From the NCBI GenBank assembly GCA_038215095.1, contig JBBQRG010000070.1, positions 1-14,250 of the forward strand: a DNA stretch of 14,250 bases, written 5' to 3'. Both the position numbers and the translations under genes were made by a program. Positions 6,455-13,911 of the stretch are shown piece after piece; position 1 is the stretch's first letter, and each line of letters opens with the position of its first letter. Under the pieces are notes generated by a model, which saw only the letters and a program-made list of their open reading frames with translations, was not told the origin of the DNA and did not search any database. Origin of the DNA: DATACN01 sp038215095. Lineage in GTDB: Bacteria > Actinomycetota > Thermoleophilia > Solirubrobacterales > Thermoleophilaceae.

Positions 6455-7108
6455 ATGGACGGCCGCCGCCTGGTGATCCTTCGTATCGCCGCCTTCTTCA
6501 CGGTGCTCGTCGTGCTGTTCGCCGTAGTCGCGTTGACCGGCTCCTTCCCGTCCGCCGGTGACATCCGCGACTGGGGCGAGAGCCTCGGGCCGTTCGCCGT
6601 GTTGGCCTGCGTGCCCACCTTCGTCCTGCTCAACTTCGCGGTGACCTGGTCGATCCTGGCGGGCGCCACGGGGCTGCTGTTCGGCACCGCCGGCGGCACG
6701 CCGCTGGCCCTGGCGGGGGTGACCTGTGCGGCTCTCATACAGATGGCGATCTCCCGCTACCTGGCGGGCGACCACGCCGGCCAGCTGCTGCCGGAGCGGC
6801 TGCGCCCCCTCGAGAGCTTCCTCGAGCGCAGCGGCACCGTGGCGATCATGGAGTCGCGCATCCTGCCGCTGCTCCCCTGGGGCGCGGTCAACTACGTGGC
6901 CGGGCTGACCTCGCTGCAGTTCCGCCAGATGGGCATCGGGACGGTCGTGGGCGCGACGCCCAAGGTGTTCGGCTACGTGGCGCTGGGTGGCAGCCTCGAC
7001 AACCTCGACTCCACCGAGGCGAAGGTGGCGATCGGGCTGCTTCTGGCCCTGGGGGTGGCCGGGCTGATGGTGGCCCGTGTGCAGTTGCACACCGAGCGGC
7101 GCTCCTAA
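6455..7108 (+). CDS. TVP38/TMEM64 (VTT-domain) membrane protein
   Basis: A 217-residue multi-pass protein of the DedA-related VTT superfamily, members of which move or scramble lipids across membranes. TM1 is at about 8-28. The VTT core begins near residue 47, with LAGATGLLFGTAGG in the first re-entrant region. A later segment has the family signature ILPLLPWGAVNYVAGLT, followed by VVGATPKVFGYVALGG. A final helix lies at about 189-207. The ATG at 6455 has no Shine-Dalgarno; TAGGCT about 6 nt upstream could be a -10 box for a leaderless message. It is divergent from the two-component operon and heads a membrane/phospholipid cluster with the DUF3817 gene and pgsA. The substrate is unknown. Confidence 0.85.
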   Translation: MDGRRLVILRIAAFFTVLVVLFAVVALTGSFPSAGDIRDWGESLGPFAVLACVPTFVLLNFAVTWSILAGATGLLFGTAGGTPLALAGVTCAALIQMAISRYLAGDHAGQLLPERLRPLESFLERSGTVAIMESRILPLLPWGAVNYVAGLTSLQFRQMGIGTVVGATPKVFGYVALGGSLDNLDSTEAKVAIGLLLALGVAGLMVARVQLHTERRS

Positions 7109-7120
7109 GCTGGTAGCGGC

Positions 7121-7414
7121 ATGAGCTACTTCTCGGCCGTCAGGCTCTACTCGCTCGTCGAGGTCTGCATCTTCAGCTCGCTGGTGGCGTTCGCGATCGC
7201 CGGCGGCAGCGAGGGCGCCGTGCGAGTGCTCGGCTGGACCCACGGCTTCGGCTGGATCCTGCTGTGCCTGCTCGTGGCGTACGGCTGCCGCCGGCGGATC
7301 TTCCCGTGGACCCTGCTCGCCGCCACCGTCTCCCCGCTGGGACCGGTGGGGAGCACCGCGGGGCTGGAGTACCTTGCGAGGCGCCGCCGCGCCTCCACGC
7401 GCGCGGCCGCCTAG
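7121..7414 (+). CDS. DUF3817 small membrane protein
   Basis: A 97-residue integral membrane protein with about three helices: about 8-27, 36-56 and 61-80. The pattern LGWTHGFGWILL, followed by RIFPWTLLAATVSPLGPVGS, is typical of DUF3817, a small actinobacterial/firmicute family of unknown function. The C-terminus is basic (RRRRASTR) and probably cytoplasmic. It begins 12 nt after the VTT gene stop and ends 3 nt before pgsA, so the three are likely co-transcribed. No good Shine-Dalgarno is seen. Family assignment is from memory of the motif, not from a search. Confidence 0.75.
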   Translation: MSYFSAVRLYSLVEVCIFSSLVAFAIAGGSEGAVRVLGWTHGFGWILLCLLVAYGCRRRIFPWTLLAATVSPLGPVGSTAGLEYLARRRRASTRAAA

Positions 7415-7417
7415 CTC

Positions 7418-7984
7418 ATGTTCCCCCTGAACCTCCCGAATGCCCTCACTCTCGTGAGGATCCTGCTCGTGCCCGTGCTCATCGTGGCGCTCACGGGAGA
7501 GGTGCCCGGCGGCTCGGCCGTGGCGGCCGCGGTGTTCGCCCTGGCGGCGCTCACCGACGGGCTCGACGGCTACATCGCGCGCTCGCGCCAGGCGATAACG
7601 AACTTCGGAAAGGTCATGGACCCGGTGGCCGACAAGCTGATGATCGCCGCCGCGCTGATCTCGCTGGTCAGCCTGAACAAGCTGGCCCCCTGGGTGGCGA
7701 TGGTGATCATCGCCCGCGAGTTCGCCGTCAGCGGCCTGCGCATCGCGGCGGGCCAGCAGGGCGTCGTGATCCCCGCGAGCGGCCTCGGCAAGCTGAAGAC
7801 GATCGTGCAGGTGGCGGCCGTGCTGGCGCTGATCGCAGCCCCGGACTACAAGGACGCCTGGGTGCAGGCGCTCGTCTACGCGATGGTGCTGATCACCGTC
7901 GTGTCCGGGGCGGACTACTTCCTGAACTTCAGGCGCAAGCTCGAGGAGGTCTCGAGTGCGAGGCGCCGGGTGGAGACGGGCTAG
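7418..7984 (+). CDS. pgsA: CDP-alcohol phosphatidyltransferase, probably phosphatidylglycerophosphate synthase
   Basis: Transfers a phosphatidyl group from CDP-diacylglycerol to glycerol-3-phosphate, the committed step to phosphatidylglycerol and cardiolipin, at the membrane. The 188-residue protein has the complete family motif: D50-G51-x2-A54-R55-x8-G64-x3-D68-x3-D72. The N-terminal LPNALTLVRILLVP is typical of PgsA, and IIAREFAVSGLRIAA also matches PgsA. Actinobacteria carry paralogues for phosphatidylinositol phosphate synthesis; the REF..SGLR segment favours PgsA. The ATG lies 3 nt after the DUF3817 stop. The TAG stop lies in a CTAG whose other strand is the stop of the convergent Clp-N-like gene. 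Confidence 0.9.
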   Translation: MFPLNLPNALTLVRILLVPVLIVALTGEVPGGSAVAAAVFALAALTDGLDGYIARSRQAITNFGKVMDPVADKLMIAAALISLVSLNKLAPWVAMVIIAREFAVSGLRIAAGQQGVVIPASGLGKLKTIVQVAAVLALIAAPDYKDAWVQALVYAMVLITVVSGADYFLNFRRKLEEVSSARRRVETG

Positions 7985-8409
7985 CCGCCGGAGCGGGCGG
8001 GGTGCGGGTCGCCGAGGTGCTCGAGCAGCTCGGCGCCGCTGGTGCCGCGGATGTAGAGCACGTGCTCGAAGAGGTCTCCGTAGATCTCGAGCACGGCGCG
8101 CAGGAGGTCCTGGGTGCCGACCGTGTCGCCTTCGCGCTGGGCGGTGTAGGTCGCCGCGAACTGCGTGACCCGGTCGAGCACGGCCTCGCCGAGCGGCGGG
8201 GTGTCGTGTGACTCGTCGCTGTCGGTCAGCGACGACTCGCCCACCCCGAGCGCCTGCATGACCCGGCCCACCTCACCCTGCAGCCTGATCGCCCGCAGCC
8301 AGCGCTCAGCCTCGTCCTCCGCCGAATGGGCGAAGGGGATGGCGGTGCCGGCCAGCGCGACAACCAGCGCGGCGTCCTGGGAGAGGGGGATGTGATGGGC
8401 GTCGGTCAA
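7981..8409 (-). CDS. Small protein with Clp-N-like repeats
   Basis: A 142-residue protein with no recognised catalytic domain. Residues of about 76-132 (from VLDRVTQFAATY through VGTQDLLRAVLEIYG to GAELLEHL) resemble the second half of a Clp N-terminal domain: an all-helical unit with the VGTxxLLxAxLE pattern. Residues of about 30-60 may be a weaker first repeat. No AAA+ module follows, so it would be a stand-alone adaptor- or ClpS/ClpC-interaction-like protein. I chose the TTG at 8409 because GGAGG lies 8 nt upstream. The frame stays open up to a GTG at 8538, but that extension is poor in protein-like content and overlaps mptA. It lies about 108 nt downstream of mptA on the same strand. Family assignment is moderate. 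Confidence 0.6.
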   Translation of the reverse strand: MTDAHHIPLSQDAALVVALAGTAIPFAHSAEDEAERWLRAIRLQGEVGRVMQALGVGESSLTDSDESHDTPPLGEAVLDRVTQFAATYTAQREGDTVGTQDLLRAVLEIYGDLFEHVLYIRGTSGAELLEHLGDPHPARSGG

Positions 8410-8488
8410 GGAAGGGGCCTCCGTGCCTGGGGTAAACCGGTAAGTCCGTTGCGGTTGCTTATCGGCAGCGCTCGCGCTCGCCTCAAGC

Positions 8489-8514
8489 GTTCCCGGGGCA
8501 CGCCCCGGCCGAAC
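8489..8514 (-). terminator. GC-rich hairpin downstream of mptA
   Basis: CCGGGGC (8493-8499) pairs with GCCCCGG (8502-8508), and the outer GTTC (8489-8492) pairs with GAAC (8511-8514) across a CC bulge. The hairpin begins 3 nt past the mptA stop on the minus strand. No U-run follows, so termination is plausible but unproven. It could instead stabilise the mptA 3' end ahead of the downstream Clp-N-like gene. Confidence 0.45.
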
Positions 8515-8516
8515 GT

Positions 8517-9509
8517 CTAGGCGCGGTCGCCGAGCCACTCCCGCACCGTGGTGTGGTGCGGAAGGTGGTCACCGGTGGCGAGCTCCTGCTGCAGCTCGCC
8601 CATCAGGCCGTGGCGCTCCGCCACGACGTTGTGGCGGTGGATCGTCTCTAGGTTCTCCTGGCGGGCCATCACGAAGGCCTCGGGGCCGAGGGAGCCGAAC
8701 TGCTCCACGGCCTGGCGGACCATCTCGCGCGCACAGTCCTCGACGAAGCGGGGCCGGCGGTGGGCCTTCTCGACGACCTCGACCTCGTCGGTGCGCTTCA
8801 TCAGCTCGTAGATCTCGGAGCTCATCGAGTTCTCGACGATCTCCAGCAGCGTCTCCGCCTCGACCGCTTCCGTGCAGCTCTCGGGGCAGCCCACGTAAAG
8901 GGTGCCGATGCCGCGCTGGTTGTGGGTGGCCACGGGCACGGCCTCGAATACGCGCGCGATCTCGTCGTCGCTGAAGCCGTCGGCGGCCAGTCGCTCGGCG
9001 GCGCGCTCGGTGACCATCTCCTGCGCGCACGGGCAGGCGGTCATGCCCTGGGCCTCGACTCCCACGAGGCGGCGGGTGCCGAGGGCCGACGCCACGGCAG
9101 CGCCGAACAGCTTGTAGATCTCCTGGGTCGGCGTGCCGGAGGCGGGTGCCGGCTTGTGCTCCGGGTAGCGGGCCGCGATGGTCACCTCGGCGCGCATCGC
9201 GTCCTGGCGGTCGCGCACGCGCTCGGCGATGTGGGCGGCCAGCGTCTCGGCCTTGAACGCCTCGCCGAGGATGACCTCGTCGATGGCCTCGTTCACGACC
9301 TCCTCGAAACGCGACATGTGCGCGCCCTTCTGGTGCGGCCCGAGGTCCACGAAGCACTCGAGCTCGGCGAAGAAGAGCTGCTCCGCGCCGGTCCGGCTGA
9401 CGCGGATCACCTTCTCCACGCCGGTCACGCCCACGCGAGAGAGGCTGACCTGGGTCGCGGGGCGGCGGGCCTGGACATCGCTGTGGAGCAGAGCCGGTCG
9501 GCTGGCCAT
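8517..9509 (-). CDS. mptA: GTP cyclohydrolase of the MptA/FolE2 (COG1469) family
   Basis: A 330-residue enzyme. Family members open the GTP imidazole ring to give dihydroneopterin triphosphate (FolE2, type IB) or its 2',3'-cyclic phosphate (archaeal MptA), the first step of pterin synthesis. The N-terminus reads DVQARRPATQVSLSRVGVTGVEK. DLGPHQKGAHMSRF follows (55-68), the metal-site Cys pair lies in GMTACPCAQE (C159, C161), and THNQRG is at 195-200. GMTxCPCAQ with THNQRG fits MptA-like members better than FolE2, which tends to have CPCSKE and AHNQR. I favour the ATG at 9509; an upstream in-frame start at 9593 would cross the sigma-factor promoter. It is divergent from the sigma-factor gene. 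The exact product is undecided. Confidence 0.85.
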   Translation of the reverse strand: MASRPALLHSDVQARRPATQVSLSRVGVTGVEKVIRVSRTGAEQLFFAELECFVDLGPHQKGAHMSRFEEVVNEAIDEVILGEAFKAETLAAHIAERVRDRQDAMRAEVTIAARYPEHKPAPASGTPTQEIYKLFGAAVASALGTRRLVGVEAQGMTACPCAQEMVTERAAERLAADGFSDDEIARVFEAVPVATHNQRGIGTLYVGCPESCTEAVEAETLLEIVENSMSSEIYELMKRTDEVEVVEKAHRRPRFVEDCAREMVRQAVEQFGSLGPEAFVMARQENLETIHRHNVVAERHGLMGELQQELATGDHLPHHTTVREWLGDRA

Positions 9510-9556
9510 GACCGTTTTGAAGATAGCGCCCAGGCCGAGCTTTCCGGTCGAACCCG

Positions 9557-9565
9557 TTGTACACT
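9557..9565. promoter_or_regulatory. Putative bidirectional -10 region between mptA and the sigma-factor gene
   Basis: The short sequence GTTGTACACT contains TACACT on the plus strand (9560-9565) and TACAAC on the minus strand, because TGTACA is palindromic. The plus hexamer equals the one upstream of tRNA-Thr(CGT). Transcripts would have about 125 nt of leader before the sigma factor and about 40 nt before mptA. No strong -35 is visible. Confidence 0.35.
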
Positions 9566-9593
9566 GGCCGCGGTTAGGAGCCGGGAACCCCAC

Positions 9594-9667
9594 CCGTTGG
9601 CTCAGCCCCTCGCGGCAGCTGCCGCGGACTCGTACAACCTAGGTGCCAACGGCAGGCCGGCTTCGGC
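9594..9667 (+). ncRNA. Structured 5' leader of the sigma-factor gene (candidate cis-RNA element)
   Basis: CCGTTGGC (9594-9601) pairs perfectly with GCCAACGG (9645-9652). It encloses CGCGGCAGCTGCCGCG (9611-9626), a perfect palindrome able to fold as a 6-bp stem with an AGCT loop. A small GCCG-GCTT-CGGC hairpin (9656-9667) follows, ending about 16 nt before the GAGGAG ribosome-binding site. The layout suggests a folded leader that could regulate the sigma factor after initiation. It does not match a riboswitch class I recognise, and GC-rich sequence folds easily, so this is tentative. Confidence 0.4.
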
Positions 9668-9694
9668 TGGTCCGCCCCACCCGAGGAGTAGGGG

Positions 9695-10813
<1,119 letters not shown>

Positions 10814-10822
10814 GCGCCGCTC

Positions 10823-10828
10823 TACAAT
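10823..10828 (+). promoter_or_regulatory. Putative -10 element for tRNA-Tyr
   Basis: TACAAT lies 10 nt after the sigma-factor stop and ends 16 nt before the tRNA. It is the closest match to the TATAAT consensus among the upstream boxes seen here. The -35 would fall within the end of the sigma-factor gene, where no clear box is seen. Confidence 0.4.
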
Positions 10829-10844
10829 CCGGGCGCTCCACCCG

Positions 10845-10926
10845 GGGGGGATGTCCGAGTGGCTAAAGGAGTCGCGCTGTAAACGCGATGGCTATGCCTA
10901 CGCAGGTTCGAATCCTGCTCCCCCCA
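10845..10926 (+). tRNA. tRNA-Tyr (anticodon GTA)
   Basis: 82-nt class II tRNA. The acceptor GGGGGGA pairs with TCCCCCC, with discriminator A. The anticodon stem TCGCG/CGCGA holds loop CTGTAAA, giving anticodon GTA. A long variable arm (around TGGCTATGCCTA) and T-arm GCAGG-TTCGAAT-CCTGC are present. CCA is not encoded. Confidence 0.96.
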
Positions 10927-10953
10927 CTGCCCGCGATAAGCTCGCTCGACGCT

Positions 10954-11026
<73 letters not shown>

Positions 11027-11036
11027 TCCCCTCGAA

Positions 11037-11053
11037 TGCGCCGTAAAGGCGCA
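11037..11053 (+). terminator. Hairpin after the tRNA pair, possible terminator
   Basis: TGCGCC and GGCGCA form a perfect 6-bp stem around a GTAAA loop, 10 nt past tRNA-Thr. It is followed by GCATTTCGG, which holds only a short T-run. Position supports a role in ending the tRNA transcript; the weak T-tract lowers confidence. Confidence 0.45.
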
Positions 11054-11422
11054 GCATTTCGGTTCTCGCACGCGTCGCCTCGAATTCGTTGCCGGGCGGC
11101 CGTGGACACTATTCGGACACACGATCGTGATCTTCCGGACGCGACGAGGCCGGCGATTTCTTGATGTGGGGTACCCCTCGGGAGGGTTTACGCTTTTCGA
11201 CATGATCTGGTGTTACGCCATTTGGGGGGACGGAGGATGGAGATCTTCAGGAAGACTGGGCCGTCCTGTGGGCGAGCTTACATTTCGTAGCGTTGTCGCG
11301 GCCGGCGCGGTTCGCTGTTTCGGTGCTCGCGGCTTGCTGTCGCGCGCGCAGGTCTCGGCGCTGCTGCCGCCGATGCCGGTGTCGAGGCCGCGCAGGTCGT
11401 CGCAGCAGCTGCCGAGGCCGCT
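11054..11422. other. Intergenic stretch with no convincing gene
   Basis: GC content is clearly lower and more uneven than in the core genes, with segments such as GATTTCTTGATG and CGCTTTTCGACATGATC. Short open frames occur, including an ATG at 11237 behind GGAGG that stops after about 17 codons. None has protein-like content I recognise. Around 11168-11200 there is a GGGGTACCCC palindrome, then CCCTCGGGAGGG followed by TTTACGCTTTT, a weak terminator-like arrangement. The minus-strand reading through the tRNA genes (ending GGAGFEPA) is an artefact. This may be the eroded edge of an inserted segment. Confidence 0.5.
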
Positions 11423-12331
11423 GTGATGGCGGACACGCCTTGGGGCCGTGGCTCCCATCCCTTGTACAACGTGCGCCTGGGCGCGATGGAGCGGTTCCTG
11501 TTTTTGCGTGCGCCAACTCCAGAGGCCATTTCCGGCTACCTGATCGACGATCCAGATCGCTCGGTCCGGGAGGGGCTTCGACGCGCGTCGGTGAAGCTCC
11601 ATCGGGTCGGGCTCCTTGAACGGCTGCCGTTGGGGGTGTACGTCCGCGCTCACGACGCGCGCCGCGAAGGGCTGCAGTTTTCCAATGGTCGCTTCTGGAG
11701 GCATGTCGATGCGACCCGGGCGCATGCTGTGCGGCGGACGGTGGTCTGGCAGTCGCCGTTCGGCTTCGAGCTTTGGCGTCACTACGGGGACCAGCTGACG
11801 GCGGGAGCGCCAATCCGATGGGACCCGCGGACGGTACGCGCCGCCCAGGACCGCGCCCGGCACAAGTCGGCGGACCGGCACTTCGTCTGGCGGGCCGCGC
11901 ACGATCAGGACGTTGCAGGGAGCGTGATGCGCGAGCTTGTTCGAAACGCTCCCGAGCAGGAAGCGCTTCACGGCGGTGAGCCCGCGGTCGCCGAGCACGA
12001 TCAGCTGAGCGCCCTGCTCCTCGGCCACGTCGGCCAGGACCTCGGCGGGATCCCCCTGCCGAGACACCGTCTCGATCTCCAGGTCGCCTCCGCTCACGGC
12101 GTCGGCGGCGCGCTGCAGCACCTGCTCCGAGACGTTGCCGAGGTCGATCAGGTCCTCTCGCGCGCTGCTCTGCAGACGCTCCCTGTAGGGGTGGAGGTCC
12201 GAAAACGCGCTGAGGACCACCAGCCGGGCGCCGGTGGAGCGGGCCAGCCTCGCGGCCTCGCGCACCGCTCGCTCGGCGGTCGCCGACCCGTCGGTGCCCG
12301 CAACAATTGCCTGCTGGGGAGTGGTGGCCAT
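11213..12331 (-). CDS. Universal stress protein (UspA domain) with an aberrant C-terminal read-through
   Basis: Residues 1-145 form a complete Usp domain: IVAGTDGSATAERAVREAARLA at the N-terminus, then GAQLIVLGDRGLTAVKRF. The ATP-binding pattern G-x2-G-x9-G-S is seen in GDRGLTAVKRFLLGSVS (114-130), and PCNVLIVR (138-145) ends the fold. These proteins normally stop within a few residues of that point (about 11897 here). Instead the frame continues without a stop for about 225 more residues to 11213, through sequence antisense to the plus-strand ORF at 11423. That tail is rich in R, P, S and H and looks non-genuine. The start is ATG at 12331; an ATG 16 codons upstream is possible. The Usp domain is probably functional if the mRNA or tail is tolerated. 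ATP-binding Usp proteins act in dormancy and stress survival. Confidence 0.75.
   Translation of the reverse strand: MATTPQQAIVAGTDGSATAERAVREAARLARSTGARLVVLSAFSDLHPYRERLQSSAREDLIDLGNVSEQVLQRAADAVSGGDLEIETVSRQGDPAEVLADVAEEQGAQLIVLGDRGLTAVKRFLLGSVSNKLAHHAPCNVLIVRGPPDEVPVRRLVPGAVLGGAYRPRVPSDWRSRRQLVPVVTPKLEAERRLPDHRPPHSMRPGRIDMPPEATIGKLQPFAARVVSADVHPQRQPFKEPDPMELHRRASKPLPDRAIWIVDQVAGNGLWSWRTQKQEPLHRAQAHVVQGMGATAPRRVRHHSGLGSCCDDLRGLDTGIGGSSAETCARDSKPRAPKQRTAPAATTLRNVSSPTGRPSLPEDLHPPSPQMA
11423..11875 (+). CDS. Hypothetical protein, possible winged-helix fold, 3' end lost
   Basis: The frame opening with GTG-ATG at 11423-11428 has protein-like content up to roughly 11875: balanced hydrophobics, W/F residues, and few of the Pro/Arg/Ser runs seen in antisense frames. 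After that it becomes the shadow of the USP gene and stays open to 12412, so the end given is approximate. The segment RSVREGLRRASVKLHRVGLLERLPLG reads like a helix-turn-helix followed by a wing (GVYVRAHD). RRTVVWQSPFGFELWRHYGDQL looks like a helical tail. GAGG lies about 9 nt before the ATG. Codons such as TTT, TTG, CCA and CGA are more frequent than in neighbouring core genes, suggesting transfer. I do not recognise the family. Confidence 0.45.
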
Positions 12332-12436
12332 GGACAGAGCCTGCCGCCAGGGGCCGGCCGCCGCATCGGTGGACCGCACGGAACCGCGTCGCGGAGGACT
12401 ACGGGTCGGTGACGTCGAGACTCCAGGCGACTGGGG

Positions 12437-12874
12437 TCAGTGAGCGGACAGTCTCACGCGGATTGCGCCGCGCTGTGGACCCCGTCGTCCTCGCCGGCAC
12501 CCTCGGCACCGCGCGGGAGGACGATCACCGGGTAGGTGTCGCCGCGCCGCCACCTCGTCGAGCGGCTCCCATTCAGTCCGCTGCCGGAGTGCGATCTCCG
12601 CGGTGGCGTCGGAGACCCGGTGCGGGTCAGCCTCGCGGCGCCGCGCGCGCTCGTCGATGACAGCCGCCGGCGCACGGCACTCGACAAAAACGGGCAGAGC
12701 ATCGCCGAGCGCTCTCGTGAACGCGTCGCGCTCCCGCTGGCGCCGGAACGTCGCGTCGACGAGCGCGAGGCCGTGCGCATCGAGGCGGCGAACACGAGCC
12801 GCGCCAGGGTAGGTTTGGGCAGTGCGTGAGAACAGACGATGGGGGCCCTTGCGGGCGGGAGCGCTGCCCTCCGC
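12437..12874 (-). pseudogene. Remnant of a P-loop (AAA-type) kinase, C-terminal part only
   Basis: The minus frame open between stops at 12875 and 12437 encodes about 145 residues with no start codon or Walker A loop. Its core (LDAHGLALVDATFRRQ, then VFVECRAPAAVIDERARRRE, then VSDATAEIALRQRTEWEPLDEV) matches the second half of the kinase domain found C-terminally in actinobacterial AAA/aminoglycoside-phosphotransferase-like proteins (the Mycobacterium tuberculosis Rv2004c type). There VDATF follows the adenylate part and ECRAP leads the LID-like segment. The usual last strand and helix are replaced by an Arg/Gly-rich tail. The GPPGSGKS half and all upstream domains are missing. The next gene downstream on the same strand is the Usp gene, which echoes the Rv2004c/Rv2005c neighbourhood. 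Confidence 0.65.
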
Positions 12875-12896
12875 CTAGGAGGAGACTGGACCGAGA

Positions 12897-13337
12897 GTGA
12901 AACGCGACCCCGCCCTCGCCCCGCTCTCACACGACCATCAGCACGGTCTCGCCGTCGCGCTGCAGCTGAGGCGCGCGACTGCGGAAACCGCGCGCGCGGC
13001 CCGGGCAGCCTTCGTCGCGTTCTGGGAAGGCGAAGGCCAGCGGCACTTCCGCGCCGAGGAGGAGGTTCTGCTGCCGGCGTCCGCACGCCACATCCCTCCC
13101 GACCACGAAGCGGTGGTGCGAGTGCTCGTCGACCATGTCGATCTCCGCCGCCGCGCTGCCGACCTCACGCTCGCGTCGCTGCCTGCGGTCGAGGACCTGC
13201 GCTCCCTCGGCGATCGCCTGCATGCCCACATCCGCCACGAGGAACGGGTGCTGTTCCCGCTGATCGAGGACGCGCTTCCGAACGCGGCGCTGGCCGAGCT
13301 CGCCGCCGCTCTCGACCGAGCCGAGCAGCGCCACTGA
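12897..13337 (+). CDS. Hemerythrin-like (HHE cation-binding) protein
   Basis: A 146-residue four-helix-bundle protein that probably binds a di-iron centre and senses or handles oxygen, NO or peroxide, or iron. Candidate ligands are H12 and/or H16 in LSHDHQHG, H50 and E54 in HFRAEEE, H80 in DHVDLRR, and H109/H111 with E115 in HAHIRHEERVLFPLIE. That order matches the hemerythrin pattern of His, HxxxE, His, HxxxE. The start is GTG at 12897; a GGAGGAG tract lies about 12 nt upstream, slightly far but the only good candidate. The stop overlaps the next gene by TGATG, so the pair is coupled. No signal peptide; cytoplasmic. Confidence 0.88.
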   Translation: MKRDPALAPLSHDHQHGLAVALQLRRATAETARAARAAFVAFWEGEGQRHFRAEEEVLLPASARHIPPDHEAVVRVLVDHVDLRRRAADLTLASLPAVEDLRSLGDRLHAHIRHEERVLFPLIEDALPNAALAELAAALDRAEQRH

Positions 13338-13717
13338 TGCCGGACGTCTGGCTGCTCGTGCGCGTGCTTCACCTCTTGGCCATGGCGTTCTTCGTCGGCG
13401 GCCAGCTCTTCCTGGCGGCCGCGGTCGTGCCGGTGGAACGCAGCGCACCCAATCCCGAGCGGATGCAAGCGATCGCCCGGCGCTTCGGTTGGGGGACGCT
13501 CCTGGCGATCGCCGTGCTGCTCGCCACCGGTGCCTCCCTGGCCACGCACTTTCACCAGTGGGGGGAGAGCACACTTCACCTGAAGCTGTCGCTTGTAGCG
13601 ATCGTCGTCGGCCTGATTGCCTGGCACCTGCGCCGTCCCACGCTTCGCGCCCTGGACGGGCCCATCTTCCTCGTATCGCTCGTCATCGTGTGGCTCGGGG
13701 TGACGCTCGCCCATTGA
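13337..13717 (+). CDS. Four-helix membrane protein, CopD-like
   Basis: A 126-residue integral membrane protein with four predicted helices: about 5-33, 51-70, 81-98 and 108-125. It begins at the ATG overlapping the hemerythrin stop. RVLHLLAMAFFVGGQLFLAAAVVP near the N-terminus, with His near the membrane face (H12) and further His in THFHQWG (71, 73), resembles the CopD/DUF2269-like set of small four-helix proteins that may bind haem or copper. No catalytic motif is visible. Coupling to a hemerythrin suggests a membrane partner in redox or gas handling, but that is context only. Length and composition look intact. Confidence 0.75.
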   Translation: MPDVWLLVRVLHLLAMAFFVGGQLFLAAAVVPVERSAPNPERMQAIARRFGWGTLLAIAVLLATGASLATHFHQWGESTLHLKLSLVAIVVGLIAWHLRRPTLRALDGPIFLVSLVIVWLGVTLAH

Positions 13718-13911
13718 AGCCGCTGACCCAACACCAGCTAGTCGCCGTGCTCGACCAGTGCGTAGGCAGCGACGTGACGATTCGGGTGGTCCAGCGCGGG
13801 CGGCTTGCTCGCAGTCTTCCAAGGGAGGCTGGGTGGCCCACGGAAGAGAAACAACGCACTAGCGCGTTCCGTTGCGATTCGCGTCGTGTCAGTGGCTGCC
13901 ATCGTGCCTAA
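13714..13911 (+). CDS. Short hypothetical ORF coupled to the CopD-like gene, probably truncated
   Basis: TTG at 13714 overlaps the previous stop (TTGA), which is suggestive of a third operon member. The first 30 residues (LTQHQLVAVLDQCVGSDVTIRVV) have amphipathic, protein-like character. From about residue 34 the sequence turns into Arg/Ser/Thr-rich, low-quality coding (REAGWPTEEKQRTSAF). It stops at 13911 after 65 residues. I do not recognise the family. It reads like the start of a gene that was cut off at about 13815, or a chance frame. Confidence 0.35.
   Translation: MKPLTQHQLVAVLDQCVGSDVTIRVVQRGRLARSLPREAGWPTEEKQRTSAFRCDSRRVSGCHRA

Noticed and set aside
11168..11201. GGGGTACCCC palindrome and CCCTCGGGAGGG followed by TTTACGCTTTT as an intrinsic terminator
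   Set aside because: The stem is only about 4 bp with a usable loop and the T-run is interrupted, so it is noted in the region description but not called as a feature.
12454..13086. Minus-strand ORF of 210 codons covering the kinase remnant and part of the hemerythrin gene
   Set aside because: It is in a different frame from the kinase-like residues and is Ser/Arg-rich shadow sequence.
12839..13336. N-terminal extension of the CopD-like protein by 166 codons
   Set aside because: This would be an out-of-frame reading of the hemerythrin gene. The ATG at 13337 with TGATG overlap is the natural start.
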